NCBI GenBank assembly: GCA_903772945.1
Contig: CAICTM010000423.1
Span: 1-64,000, forward strand
From: Seminavis robusta
Taxonomy: Eukaryota; Bacillariophyta; Bacillariophyceae; Naviculales; Naviculaceae
Length of the DNA stretch: 64,000 nucleotides
Direction of reading: 5' to 3'
The notes beneath the pieces are model-generated. The model was not told where the DNA came from, searched no databases, and worked only from the letters and a program-made list of their open reading frames with translations. The first letter of the stretch is position 1. Every line of letters starts with the position of its first letter. The position numbers were made by a program, and so were the translations under genes. Shown one piece after another: positions 43,501-53,870 of the stretch.

Positions 43501-43935
43501 TGGATTCTTGACAATGTTGTCTGGATGGCGCTTCATGATGAACAGCAGCTGCACCGCTCGATTAACCATTGCGTCTTCGTTGGTAGATACGTTTGGTGCT
43601 CCATTCTTCTGTGCGTAGGACCGCATGAGGCGACCGAGACGCTCTAGCGAGTTTGGTGCTGTCGACAATTCGACGGGCATCCCAACTGAAAATAAAGCCT
43701 TTGCCCTGTCAAAATTGGGAAGCAGCAATCTGACTTTGAGCGCCTCCATGAGGAGGTGGTGATGTCCATTAGTTGCCATGTTTGAGATAACAAACTGCCT
43801 GCTGTCCAGTGAAGAGATCGAAGCAAAGCAGCGTGTCCGGCAAAGAAAGACCTCAAGCCACAATGCGGATGGATGGGAGTTGATTGTCGTGTTAGCCCCA
43901 GAAGCAAGCCTGGCATTCCCCGAACTCTGTGGCAT
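40522..43935 (-). CDS. Divergent DDE transposase, 1137 aa
   Basis: An uninterrupted frame of 1137 codons runs from an ATG at 43935. A second plausible start is M53 (MATNGHHHLL). The first 350 residues are low-complexity Ser/Pro/Thr-rich and basic patches. About 425-500 contains a helix-turn-helix-like segment starting RRGRPSSIPEETFEAFCSAV. The catalytic core has the order of the DDE_1/pogo family: LQLDEMGFSMD (D566), VTIIHGINFADEVFPPYVQF, GGMDAACFQKYLVEHICELY, LIKADSGPGR (D704) and FPGLPNGTEFQEMDNLYAF (D739). GPGR replaces the usual GHxSH-like piece, and EMDN takes the place of QPLD. Typical relatives have 350-550 residues, so the long N- and C-terminal extensions (to an Asp-rich end) are unusual. 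It probably cuts and joins at TA sites; the open frame suggests recent activity. Confidence 0.78.
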   Translation of the reverse strand: MPQSSGNARLASGANTTINSHPSALWLEVFLCRTRCFASISSLDSRQFVISNMATNGHHHLLMEALKVRLLLPNFDRAKALFSVGMPVELSTAPNSLERLGRLMRSYAQKNGAPNVSTNEDAMVNRAVQLLFIMKRHPDNIVKNPVAPLNGITLVEAMLLVGFQSKSQQGNQKWKAQYQKCLRRKQKLEKNEKAKRLRPPPVETVGIDSSFSTLSPLTQRSRSSSASATDNDEDEPEAMVTSPSPRTPGTPMEASPLMTPRTMTPRTEPTPRRLMMTSTVPPQDENENTPDDDSRFFWVSPYPLEDMASVCGTTVSSGSSLVSARQQQVKLSSVANIDKHRRTTKAAHAEQQEVEMLKSIRSELFKTMTVLWEGVSTGRNTLTIFDTPEKIASAFTALSGIELFSGNEIRSAVKRGGAGKSPVRRGRPSSIPEETFEAFCSAVFTYSAIQQVNAEDRDTRRDIQTIVGSVLNAKRLEDGLDPMGEVSFFRRIEQRNSMRQSFSSPDPREALRVQWLTYQCQKANYERWEEAAVDLGFARMPAPDENAAGQHIIWLEGQARRVLQLDEMGFSMDASVRGGGRPSHVPTAVNLPDSGQSAPKGGAKVTIIHGINFADEVFPPYVQFPSKAKDKANYKLRIKLLDGFRQIRGQFGYSRQHCFDVGFGMNPKGGMDAACFQKYLVEHICELYPDAQDVPLLRVLIKADSGPGRTLLPMLGDLRARGIYLFPGLPNGTEFQEMDNLYAFAKTLNFRNRDLLIRERTRIDGAAFTSLSYNDIGYIMFGGKVQLNETESVELQPAFDLAFDQAHIRRAREKCGYLPSTRAALEHPKVRHEVVHDETGAIDADADPIGAYYQALEKANHDACAALASEGYVLAEEKLKLSVRCVTAAQAIGREEARTVPNTRERQDLIAKVSTAGQWFHVTNGGGPMNSNDALIAWARKGMKQEVERLQKEKTATVEFEALELEAIDIMERLPEHGDGTPQQQNQWKKTWVNDTLRTIIQWKQGPLPSEPNNEKVKGKAKQHLIDLYEKKYIAVEMEVGSNSWSLEKQERLDKLKSGEVSDLINDTELKRAFAREEEFLETRLLALDSSRRKRIMGKVLLNVSPEERDGVFLGLVDDCSALDGALDDDSMDDDSM

Positions 43936-44265
43936 CTTTTAAACCATCCGCCGAGCCTTGTCATTGTCTTCTTCTCCTGAAAGCCGCGGCAAAAGCTGGC
44001 AACCTCATCATTGCTTGTTGTTGTGTGCTCTATCTCTTGGTTGTGTTCTTCATTGGATCAATCGAAAAGAGTTGATGCCGATCGACGCCAATCGACCGCC
44101 AGTCACATGTTGTTTAAATCTCTAATTCTTACTCTAATTCCTTCTATTTAGTGTCAATAAAGCTCGCAAGAGTGGTACATTAAAACCTGAGTGCCGGTAT
44201 GAGGAAAAAGAAAACAGTCTACGAGGAACGCGTATACCGTATTTCGTATATAGTCGTTATACGTG

Positions 44266-45216
44266 TACCATACAGTTCTAACAACTTTGGATTTCCAAGA
44301 GCTTGGAAACGCTACATCCCAACCGAAACTTCTCGTTGCATCTCCAGACTCCGAGGACCATGCCCAATCAACGTTTGATTGAAGTCGAAACAGTTTGGTG
44401 ACTCTCGTGAACGCAACAATTTTGAGAAGCACTCCATAGGTTCAGCGACGAACGTTCATTCAAGTCGAAAACAACATGGTGACTGTCGCGTTTCCGAACG
44501 GCCGTAGACCACCCCTGCCCCCTTCTTTGAGACTGCATGGCTGGCTGGGCAGTTTCGTTGCGCCCTCGTTAGCAGCACTTCTCGAATTGGACGTTTGTAT
44601 AATCCATTTGCTGTCGGGGGACACTCTTTTCAATTCAATTCAACTCGATTCGATCTATAGATATACATACGCACGATGATATCGCAGAGGACGCGCTACC
44701 AGGTACTGGCTTCCAGATTTTCAACAATCGATAGCACAAAAATTACGAACACATAATATTTTGTTCCTAGCTAGTGCTTTCGTTATTAGGAGGTATCGTT
44801 TCGCTTGTCCCATTGTCAACAGCAGACGTCATCCTTATGGAGTCACGTCGTCGCGGACACCCACCTGCAAACATCATATGGTTCAAAAATTCAGTGTTCG
44901 ATGACCCGGTTGCTCCGTTTTCGACACTTCACACGGGAGTTTGGCTCACTGCCACTTGGGCGGTGAGTCGCCCTCTAGCCCTTTCGCAAACTCCATTCGC
45001 CAATACTGCTCGAGCTTTGGAAACGAAGTGCAAGCGAGCTACTGCGCTCCACTGTTTCGACCTCTCTTGGTGGAACCTCCTCCACACATTGCTCATTGTC
45101 TGTTTATCATCTGGATCTTGGTCTTGTAGCTCCCAAAGAATCCCATCATCATTGCATGACACAATTTGTTGGTTTGAGGTGAGCGTCGAATATTGGCTTC
45201 TCCATCAAACCTATGC
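44266..45216. other. Intergenic, one weak plus-strand frame
   Basis: A frame at about 44837-45238 (MESRRRGHPPANIIWFKNSV...) is open with a possible GTGAGT donor in the middle. Its end overlaps the receptor gene on the other strand, and I recognise nothing. I leave it uncalled. Confidence 0.4.
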
Positions 45217-47048
45217 TCACTCAATGAGTACAGTTTGAAAATCCTCATGCATGTCTTCATCAACAAAGGTTTCCCTAGTTATGACATTTTCGGTGCAAAC
45301 AGGTTGGCTCTCACAGTCTTCATCCTGGAAGGTGTCCCCGGCAGGATTTTGCTCAACACGACAAGGATTGTTTGGTTCTTGTTGCATGGTATTGACCTTG
45401 TCTTGGCCTTCCGCAATGGTCACATCGATTGTTAGATCTGATTCGTGGCAGGTTGTTTGGACATCATTGTCTTCATCCCCAAATGGGATGCTAGTTTCCC
45501 CTTGATGTTTGTTGTCACCAATCAAGCCCTCATCATGCTCCTCTCTGCTGGTATAGCCACTGCCACTGCCAATGGGTAGCTGCACATTTTTGGATTGTTT
45601 TTTGTCTGTGTCCGAGGACATTTCCGCATCCTTCTCATCATCACTACAACTGCTGCTTCCCATCATTTGCACAACGCAGAGTGATTGCCGAGGCAGCAAT
45701 TCTTCAGTGCTGCAGGATTGTGCATGTGTTTGTGCAATGAATTCTGCACTTGTCAGGACACAGTTCATTCGATCAATCGTTGTTGGACAGGAAGAGGAGC
45801 AGAATGGCGAAACATAATCATCCCTGAGATCAGTCCTGCCAGTGAAGCTCGACGCTCTCTTTTCTTGCTTCATCAAACTGCTTAATGCCACCAGACTTGA
45901 GCGTAAATTGAATCTGGCAGAAACCACACGACTTCCAACCGAACTAAGCCAGGCAGACTCTTGCTCACTCCCCCCTTGGTTCTTTTTATCCCCAATACTT
46001 TTGCAAGTCCAAAAGTCTCGGACAGTCTTCCAGATGTCTGGTTTCAAGAGACACACCAAGGCGGAAACAGCCCCTTGCAAATGTGACCCAAGAGCCTCCT
46101 ACCCATTCAACCCAGGGATCTAACCAGGCTCCTGTTACAAACAAAAGTAACAATCCAGGAAGCCACATGACAAGGAACACAAATGCCAGCCGAAAGAAGT
46201 ATATTGCCAGGATGCGTCTTCGTCCACTTGGTGGCAACATTTGGTCCTTGTAGATCTTATAAGCACTCCAGCACACATAGACCAGTGGTATTCCAAAGAG
46301 AAGGGGGAAGAAGACACAGTAGAAGAAGATGGTGGAAGCGGTACTGTAATCCATTGGTATGCAGGCACTGCCAATTGTGAGTCGGGTCTTGTGGGGCCAC
46401 CAATCCACAGGGATGAGTCCCCAGGATCCCAGGAAGCCACTGTAGAAATAGATGCAGGCAGCATGCTTACAAACTTGTATGGTGGTAGGTGGCTGATAGC
46501 GGACAAATTGTTGCGCACTGCTGAGCATGGTGTAGAGTTGGTAGGCTACTAGGGCATTCAACCAGGAGTTGGCACAAATGGAGGATATCATGTACCTACA
46601 GAAAGTTGGAAACCTGTAAGAAACTGTTCAAACACTTAATTGCAACTCTTGAATCTCTCAATTCTTCTTACCAGCTTTGGAAGTAGCACAAGAATTCAGA
46701 TGTAAATCGACCTGCAAGAGCATTCGTCAAACAGGTGAAACCGCAAGTCCAAGCTACCAGCATGTCAGGTGTCAGGAGAAAGATAAGGTACAGATTGAAT
46801 GGGTTCTTCTTGACCTTTTTGGATGCCATAAGAGGAATCCAAATGGCAGTGGTCAAGATAGCAGTGGCCAGCATAATGCCAGCCCATCCAGCCCAAAACT
46901 TGATGAGGTCTTCATCGGATGGAGCTGCCACCAGTCGATCATAGTGTGTAGAGTTTTCATTCAGGTCCCATTTCCGGATCACAATCTCATTCAATGGGAC
47001 CTCGCTATCATTGGGATTATCAGATGAGGAATGGTCTGAGTCTGTCAT
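45217..47048 (-). pseudogene. 7TM receptor-like gene, copy 1, frameshifted
   Basis: Exon 1 is 46672-47048 and exon 2 is 45217-46595, with GTAAGA donor and CTGTAG acceptor; the codon splits 2+1 at a Trp. Seven hydrophobic segments can be read: two in exon 1 (around IMLATAILTTAIWIP and LYLIFLLTPDMLVAWTCGF) and five in exon 2 (ending GGSW...GAVSALVCLLKPDIW). The core is about 97% identical to the copy at 48629. At 46087-46089 there is one extra C compared with that copy. This shifts the frame just before the seventh segment; the earlier frame ends at 45986, and the tail resumes in another frame to 45217. Either it is a recent pseudogene or a sequencing error. The tail is acidic and Ser-rich. Confidence 0.75.
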
Positions 47049-48628
47049 CTTTGTTTGGCTTTATCAGCCTCCTTTGTACTCAAGGAGGAGCTTGCAGTTT
47101 TAGTTTAAGACGCGATTGTAGTGGGAAGTGTGGGAGCTTTTGTCCAGATCTCCTGGTTGTCTGCTCTTGAAGGTGCAGCGACTTCGTCTATGGGTGGGAG
47201 GTGGCTAGCTCGAGGGGAAAGCACCTGGACGGTACTAGTAGCTCAGCAATAACGGAGTCGTCGCTCTCCAGTCAAGAAACCAATAAGCCTTTTAGCTTCC
47301 CTTTTTGTTCTGCCAAGAAGATTCCTTTCCTGGGGGGAACACTGTCTTTTGTTTTGCGTTGTGCTGTAGTAAAGATACCGGTAACATTTACCAGTACTCG
47401 AAGTAACAGTGTCACTGTTTCATGTCATTGTTGAGAAACAGTTTAAAGCCCAATGCTCCAAGGATCTAATCGGGTGTCGGGTGATCCGAAAAGGGAGATC
47501 CTTTCTGTTCCAAGTCATAATCATTAAATGTTTTAGCAAATCAAGTTGGTTTAGTTTTTGCTACTAGTACGTTCTACAGTACGTATGTACGTATACCCCA
47601 TTTCACCACTCCACCTCTTAATTCACTCAATGTCAAATGCCGGATGCCGGTTGAGCTACGCTGTACAGTTGTACCGGTACCAGGTACCAGGTACCAGCGT
47701 ACGGTACCATTATGGTACTAGTAACAATAACTGTAACAATTAAAAAATAAATGGCCTCTTCTGATGAGACGGTGTGATTCGATTCATTCGATTGAGATTC
47801 ATTCGATGCGGCTCAATAAGTCAATTCGGGGTAGAATCGATCAACTACAAGCATTGAACATTCGTCGATGACGGGGGGTTTCGAGGACTGGTAGGTCCAA
47901 CCGGAAGCCGGGGTCAGGCTTCAGCAAAGAAGATTCAAGAGTATCGTACGGTTCGAGGCTGCGATCCCCCCTGTGACAATCCAGGAGCTACGACGAGCTA
48001 CATGTACATGTACATGTACCTACTAGTTTTCCGGCCTGGGAGCTACGAGCAGCCACATGGGGAGAATTGACTTTTGCTTCGAAGATGCAGCGACAAGAAT
48101 GCTGGACCATTGCCTCGTGAGTTTCTTGACACAAGTATGCTTTTCGTCGATTGATTGGTGATCCGCGGGCTGCAAAATCATCGGTGGGAAATGGCAACAC
48201 AAGAGTCGATGGCCGGTGGGAACTAGCCTAGCTAGTACTACCGGTAGGATCGGGCAACCTCTTTTTCTTTTCCTCAGCTTTGCATCGTCATTATTCAACA
48301 TGAAGGCTAAATATTTCTCGTGGTTACATGAAACTTGAGAGTGTCCCTTGGGAACTCGCTACCAGTAGGAATCCGGCAGAATCTCATGTCCGCGCCCGCA
48401 ACCTTGCAACTGAAATCTAGTCGACCTTTCTGGCTCCCAAAATGAGAAGCCATGAACTGAAGCATCCTTGACTCCTTGACGACGGCAAATCCTCCGTGTA
48501 CACGCACCAGCTCTAGCTTCTAGTCAGCTCCTCTTTCCGCTCAGGAAGAAAAACAGGCGACCTTGGTGGTGCCGTGTGCGCCCCCGAATTCCCCTGATGG
48601 AGTTCGTTCCTTGTAAACAGGGTTTGCT
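47049..48628. other. Spacer between the tandem receptor genes
   Basis: No gene is seen. It contains CAGGTACCAGGTACCAGC and TACATGTACATGTACATG runs (47683-47700 and about 48000-48017), part of the palindrome-rich intergenic style here. Confidence 0.5.
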
Positions 48629-50717
48629 TTACACGGTACTCAATGCCTGTTCGTTGGTTTGAGCTTCGTTCTGCTCTTGCCTTCCATCGTCCTCTTCGTT
48701 ACTGCTCAACATATTGACACCTTGTTGCCAATCATCGTCCTCTTCATTGCTGCCCAGCATATTGGCACATTGTTTTCCTTCAGTTCCTGCCTCAAGATCA
48801 AGGAGTGAATGATCTTGTACAACCACCTCTGCATTAATATTCGTCATGCTCGCATCATGAACTGGAGATTGAGCAATATCATGGGTGCATTCATTGTCGA
48901 AGGTATCGCTGGCTGAAGTTTGCTCAGTGCACATTGGTTGGCGTTCGTGACTTCCATTTTGGAAGGATTCGTTGGGTGGGTGTTGTACCGGTGCAGCATC
49001 AGAGAAACTTGGATCATTTCCAGTGCTGGCTGCACAGTCTTCGTCAACAGCAGTAGCGCTGCTTTGTCCACCGTAGGCAGCTACAATGCCATTTTCTTCA
49101 TCCACACGGCTTGTGGTTGGATCTAGATCCGTACATCTTAGACTGGCATCTGGAGGGGAGGCATCCACACCGCACCGTTCTCCATCATCATCATCACCGT
49201 CACTATCAGTGCTGCTGCCATCAGACAGCGTGTTTCGGAGAGATTGCAAGGATCGCATTTCATCAGTGACAAAGGATGCGCAAGATCTTTCATGAGCATC
49301 ATCATCAGCACTGCTGCTGCTGCTATCGTCCAGCATTTGCAAAAAGCTGAGTGAATTCTGAGATACCAACTCTTGAGAGGCGGGAACAGAATTGGAACAT
49401 GTTTCAACTGTGAAGTTTCCACTGGTAAGAACATTGTCCTTCTTTTCAATCACCACAGATCCAGAAGAGGATGAAGACGATGACGAGGATGACATGTCAT
49501 CCAACAGATCAAGCCTAGCAGAAGACAAGCTCGCAGCCCTTTGAATTCGTTTAACTCCACCACCAAGCACTTTGAGACTGACCCGAAAACTGGCTCTGGT
49601 GCTTCCCACAATCTTGTCAAAGGAGGTAAACCAACTCATTTCCCTCTCGCTATCCTCGTTGTCATCATCCTTAGCAAGAGTGTTGCAAGTCCAAAAGTTT
49701 CGCACAGTCTTCCAGATGTCTGGTTTCAAGAGACACACCAAAGCTGAAACAGCCCCTTGCAAATGTGACCAAGAGCCTCCTACCCATTCAACCCAGGGAT
49801 CTAACCAGGCTCCTGTTACAAACAAAAGTAACAATCCAGGAAGCCACATGACAAGGAACACAAATGCCAGCCGGAAGAAGTATATTGCCAGGATGCGTCT
49901 TCGTCCACTTGGTGGCAACATTTGGTCCTTGTAGATCTTATAAGCACTCCAGCACACATAGACCAGTGGTATTCCAAAGAGAAGGGGGAAGAAGACACAG
50001 TAGAAGAAGATGGTGGAAGCGGTACTGTAATCCATTGGTATGCAGGCACTGCCAATTGTGAGACGGGTCTTGTGGGGCCACCAATCCACAGGGATGAGTC
50101 CCCAGGATCCCAGGAAGCAGCTGTAGAGATAGATACATGCAGCATGCTTACAAACTTGTATGGCGTTAGGTGGCTGATAGCGGACAAATCGTTGGGCACT
50201 GCTGAGCATGGTGTAGAGTTGGTAGGCTACCATAGCATTTAACCAGGAGTTGGCACAAATGGAGGAAATCATGTACCTACAGCAAGGTTGATGTAAGAAA
50301 GTGCCTAACTAAACACGCAATTGCAACTCTTGAATCTCTCAATTCTTCTTACCAGCTTTGGAAGTAGCACATGAATTCAGATGTAAATCGACCTGCAAGA
50401 GCATTCGTCAAACAGGTGAAACCACAAGTCCAAGCTACCAGCATGTCAGGTGTCAGGAGAAAGATCAGATAGAGATTGAATGGATTCTTCTTGACCTTTT
50501 TGGATGCCATGAGAGGAATCCAAATGGCCGTGGTCAAGACGCCAGTGGCGAGCATGATGCTGGACCATCCAGCCCAAAACTTGATGAGGTCTTCATCGGA
50601 TGGAGCTGCCACCAATCGATCATAGTGTGTAGAGTTTTCATTCAGGTCCCATTTCCGGATGGCAATCTCATTGAGAGGGAGGTTGGCCTGAACATTGGAC
50701 GAAGACGACTCTGTCAT
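48629..50717 (-). CDS. 7TM receptor (GPCR-like), copy 2
   Basis: Exon 1 is 50353-50717 and exon 2 is 48629-50276, giving 670 aa with an intact frame. Exon 1 holds a short acidic N-terminus (no signal peptide) with NLNEIAIRKWDL-like sequence and segments 1 and 2. Exon 2 holds segments 3-7: NAMVAYQLYTML, YLYSCFLGSWGLIPV, IFFYCVFFPLLFGIPLVYV, YFFRLAFVFLVMWLPGLLLL and WVEWVGGSWSHLQGAVSALV. Segment 7 is followed by CLLKPDIWKTV, as at the end of many secretin/cAMP-receptor-like GPCRs. A long cytoplasmic tail (about 400 residues) is Ser/Asp-rich with Ser runs and a near-repeat NMLGSNEEDDD/NMLSSNEEDDG. It probably signals through G proteins or arrestin-type partners. Ligand unknown. Confidence 0.82.
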
Positions 50718-51428
50718 TTTGGTTAGCTTGGTTGTGAAGAAATGAAAATGGGCTCCTCTCCGCTGCGCCTTGTGCTTTGGTTCTCGTGCATGTATTTTGC
50801 CTGTGATGACTGCCAGCCTGGCAAACTGTACTGTAATGACGACAACGTGCGACCCATCAACAGTGGCTGGTTCTGGGCGGCAAAATCAGCACCGCATAAT
50901 AAGTTCCTTCCGGGATCCGAGTCATCAGAGACCACCCGTAGTGACTTACTTCCCCTGCTGCTCGAGTGGTATTATTTCGCTCATCGGCTCCGGGGTGAGG
51001 CTTTATGCGGCTTCATTTTAGATCACTACAGTAGTCTACGGATCGGAGAAACCTAATAGTCCAGTAGACAAACGTGTGAGAGTCAGAGTCCTTATTCTTT
51101 TAGTTTTACGGTACCGTTACCGTGCCGGTAGGGGCTACATATACCGGTATAATACCTCAACAGTGGTCATTCAGCTTTCTTTAGCGACTGACTGGTCATC
51201 TTTCAGTTCGCGATGCCTTTCTTTTCATTTAATTCAAAAAGATCTGGTAATGCAACCAGTGATCAGCACGAGAGCCGAGACAAGACGCTGGAGACACTCC
51301 TGGACACTGGACAAAAGCACAAGAACAAACAGCCGTGGGCTAGTGCCCTCAACCAGAATTGAATAAAAAGCCAAGGGGCTCGAGCAGTTAGCTAGTATTT
51401 GCTCCAATGCTATGAGTGATTACAATAT
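50718..51428. other. Intergenic, no gene seen
   Basis: This is the upstream region of the receptor gene; only chance frames are present. Confidence 0.5.
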
Positions 51429-52559
51429 CTAACCATGTTCTTTGTTGTCGTTGTTGCCCTGTTGTGGATTCCATGTCTGAGGTTTTGGCGGCAACTCGAA
51501 TGAAGGTTCATTCTCCGAAGACTTGTAGTAATGAGCAGCTCGACTGGATTGGTCTGCCCAGTACTTAAACCAGCCAGCTTGCCGTTCAAGTTCATTGTAG
51601 AGTGGTGCTCCCTTTTGCAAATGGCACATGTGATTTTCGTGATGCTTGGCTTGAGCATTCCACTGATAATACCGGTGTGTGTAATCAGCGACCTTTTTAG
51701 CACGTCCTTTACTCCATTTTTCCATTTCTTGAATCTTTTTTTCCCTTTGTTGTTCTATCTTATCCCAATTTGGACGGTGCTCTTTGCTCCATGCTGAAAC
51801 CTGCTCACGCCAGAAACTAATGTCTTCTGCTTCCAACATCTCATAGTAGTCATTGTAGCGTTGTATTTCAGCCTCGCGTTCGTCAGTTGCCTGTTCAGCA
51901 CACTTGATAAGTTGCCATCTCAGTCTGTCAGATTCCTGCCTGATTTCTGCCTGCATTGATTCTTCTTCTTTCCATTCAAAGTTGCACCCATCCATTGCTT
52001 CCCACTGTGCCACTTCTCCAAAAGGTGGCTGTAGGAATAGATCATTCATTCGTATCTTCTTCTCCAGCTCGGATCTTTGTTCGATGAATCTATTTTCTAC
52101 TTTTTCCAGCCTCATTTTATGATCCTCTCTTTGCGTTCTCAAAAAGTATATCTGGGACCACTCTCTCCGTTTCCTGTCTCGGTCCTTCCTTTTCCGATTC
52201 TCTGATTGTTGCTTTGTTTCCTCCTTACGACTCTTGCACTTCCTTTTTCGGTCGGCTTCCCTTCTTAGGTCTTTCTCCTCTTCTGTCAATCCAGCCCGAT
52301 GGAGACGCATTCTTTCTCGTTGGGCTTCTAAATCTGCAAGTTCCTGCTCGGTTGTTTCTGTTGCTAACTCCTGTGTGTATATGCGATTGGCCTCAAGTTT
52401 CCTATGGTAAGCAGGTGTTCCACGTTTGACAGGCATGTTGAAAGCAGCAGTTCCAAGACTATGTATTGATGGACGATGGATGGGATTTGGGCATGAACCC
52501 CCAGGGTGGCTGCCACGGCTGCTGGTGTTCTGGTTGTGGAGGGGCTGGGTTCTCATCAT
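51429..52559 (-). CDS. Coiled-coil, highly charged protein
   Basis: An ATG at 52559 gives 376 aa; a later Met (before PVKRGTPAYHRK) is also possible. It has a Pro/His-rich N-terminus, then a long charged helical region: LEAQRERMRLHRAGLTEEEK, DRKRKCKSRKEETKQQSENR, then REWSQIYFLRTQREDHKMR. The second half keeps Trp- and Tyr-rich positions (FWREQVSAWSKEHRPNWDK, HRYYQWNAQAKHH). The alternating Arg-rich/TEEE pattern resembles the N-terminal repeats of some Helitron proteins but is not diagnostic. It is likely a coiled coil; function unknown. A damaged inverted copy starts near 63290. Confidence 0.6.
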   Translation of the reverse strand: MMRTQPLHNQNTSSRGSHPGGSCPNPIHRPSIHSLGTAAFNMPVKRGTPAYHRKLEANRIYTQELATETTEQELADLEAQRERMRLHRAGLTEEEKDLRREADRKRKCKSRKEETKQQSENRKRKDRDRKRREWSQIYFLRTQREDHKMRLEKVENRFIEQRSELEKKIRMNDLFLQPPFGEVAQWEAMDGCNFEWKEEESMQAEIRQESDRLRWQLIKCAEQATDEREAEIQRYNDYYEMLEAEDISFWREQVSAWSKEHRPNWDKIEQQREKKIQEMEKWSKGRAKKVADYTHRYYQWNAQAKHHENHMCHLQKGAPLYNELERQAGWFKYWADQSSRAAHYYKSSENEPSFELPPKPQTWNPQQGNNDNKEHG

Positions 52560-52732
52560 GGGGCATCTGCACGGACATAAAATGGGAGCTGCAAGGACGG
52601 AAATCACAACAAATAGTTCAAAGGGCCCTCAGCTTGCTAGCTGGTAGTTGAGGGCAAACCTAACTACTAGAAGAAGGCTGCCACACATGCATCTACTGTT
52701 ATCGGTAGACCACCCATCGAGTCAATCAAGGC

Positions 52733-53870
52733 ATGATCAATCTACTTTTTCTCTTGACTGTTTTTGCCCAACAAACACTCATCATGACTTCTGGATTCGC
52801 CTCCCTGACCACCCAGCAGCTGATTGAAGACTTGCCAACCGAAATCGAAAAAGCATCGACTCGCATTGCATCCCACGTTCTTCAAACTCCACTTTTGGAG
52901 TCGCCGTATCTGGGTGGAGGAACCTGCCGCGTCTTTCTCAAATTGGAAAGTGAGCAAGTAACGGGATCCTTCAAGGCCCGCGGATCATTGAACAAGATAC
53001 TATCGTTGCCGTCCACTGGTACCGGTACAACGACGCTCGTGACATCCAGTACGGGCAACCATGCCCAAGGTTTTGCACGAGCCGTGGGAATCTTGGAGCA
53101 GAGGGGTAGCAGTGGTACTAGTAGCATGAGGGGTATCATTTACATGCCGGAAACGGCACAACCGGCCAAAATCAACGCGGTTCGACAATGCTACCCTCAC
53201 ATAAAACTAGAGTTTTATGGTCAAGATTGTTCGGATACCGAAGAAAATGCCCTCAAAATGGCTCAGGAACACAATAATTACATTTACGTTCCACCCTACA
53301 ATGACGTGCATGTTATTGCTGGACAGGGGACCGTCGGTTTGGAGATTCTGGAACAATCATCACGACAAGCTGCAATGATCGACGTGGCTTTTGTCTGCAT
53401 TGGAGGAGGTGGACTCATTAGTGGAGTAGCCGCCTACTTGAAGGCAAAACGTCCCGGAGTCAAGATTGTGGGATGTCAACCGGAGCGGTCGCCCGAAATG
53501 TACCTCAGTGTTCAAAAGGGAGAATTGGTGTATTTGGACAATCCACAACCAACTCTGTCGGACGGATCAGCGGGAGGGATCGAATCCGGATCTGTCACAT
53601 TTCCCACAATTTCAAGACCTCGTAGATGACTACGTCCTGGTATCGGAAGAGGAAATTGCCGCGGCGATTCGATGGATGGTCGACAAGCATCATAAAATTA
53701 TAGAAGGGGCGGCCGGAGTGGCGTTGGCGGCCTTTCAAAAGAGTATCCAGGCAAAGCCGCACGAGTACGAGGGGAAGAATGTGGCCATTGTCCTTTGTGG
53801 ATCCAACATTGGAACGGAGGCTCTCACAACAATCTTGACGACGACACCAGCAAAAGGAGAAGAATCATGA
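52733..53870 (+). CDS. Threonine dehydratase / serine racemase-like PLP enzyme, one frame change
   Basis: This is a fold-type II PLP enzyme. The Schiff-base Lys lies in SFKARGS (residue about 82), the PLP-phosphate ring SSTGNHAQGFARA follows, and GGGGLISG marks the phosphate loop. The C-terminus reads FQDLVDDYVLVSEEEIAAAI, then IIEGAAGVALAAF and VLCGSNIG. Such enzymes deaminate L-Thr/L-Ser or racemise Ser. The first 29 residues (MINLLFLLTVFAQQ...) could be a signal peptide; a second Met (MTSGFAS) gives a cytosolic form. Between GGIESGSVTF and QFQDLVDD the frame changes once (about 53600-53612; TTTCCCACAA). It may be an error, a damaged copy or an unusual junction. The closest relatives cannot be judged here. 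Confidence 0.78.

Larger units (their letters stand above)
38701..44265. mobile_element. 5.57-kb TA-flanked DNA transposon with giant DDE transposase
   Basis: The left end CACGTTTAGCCGTC...AAATACGAAAA and the inverted right end CACGTATAACGACT...ATACGAAAT match at about 20 of the first 27 positions. They share ATACGCGT further in, with a small gap. TA lies on each outer side (38699-38700 and 44266-44267). The inside holds three gene units: a minus-strand acidic protein (38931-39491), a divergent plus-strand gene (39546-40415) and a minus-strand transposase (40522-43935). TA duplication and the DDE pattern point to the Tc1/mariner/pogo assemblage. The terminal repeats are imperfect, so the exact borders should be confirmed in other copies. 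Confidence 0.68.

Noticed and set aside
44837-45238. Plus-strand frame beginning MESRRRGHPP
   Set aside because: Its end overlaps the receptor gene on the other strand, and no family is recognised; a spliced gene here is possible but unsupported.
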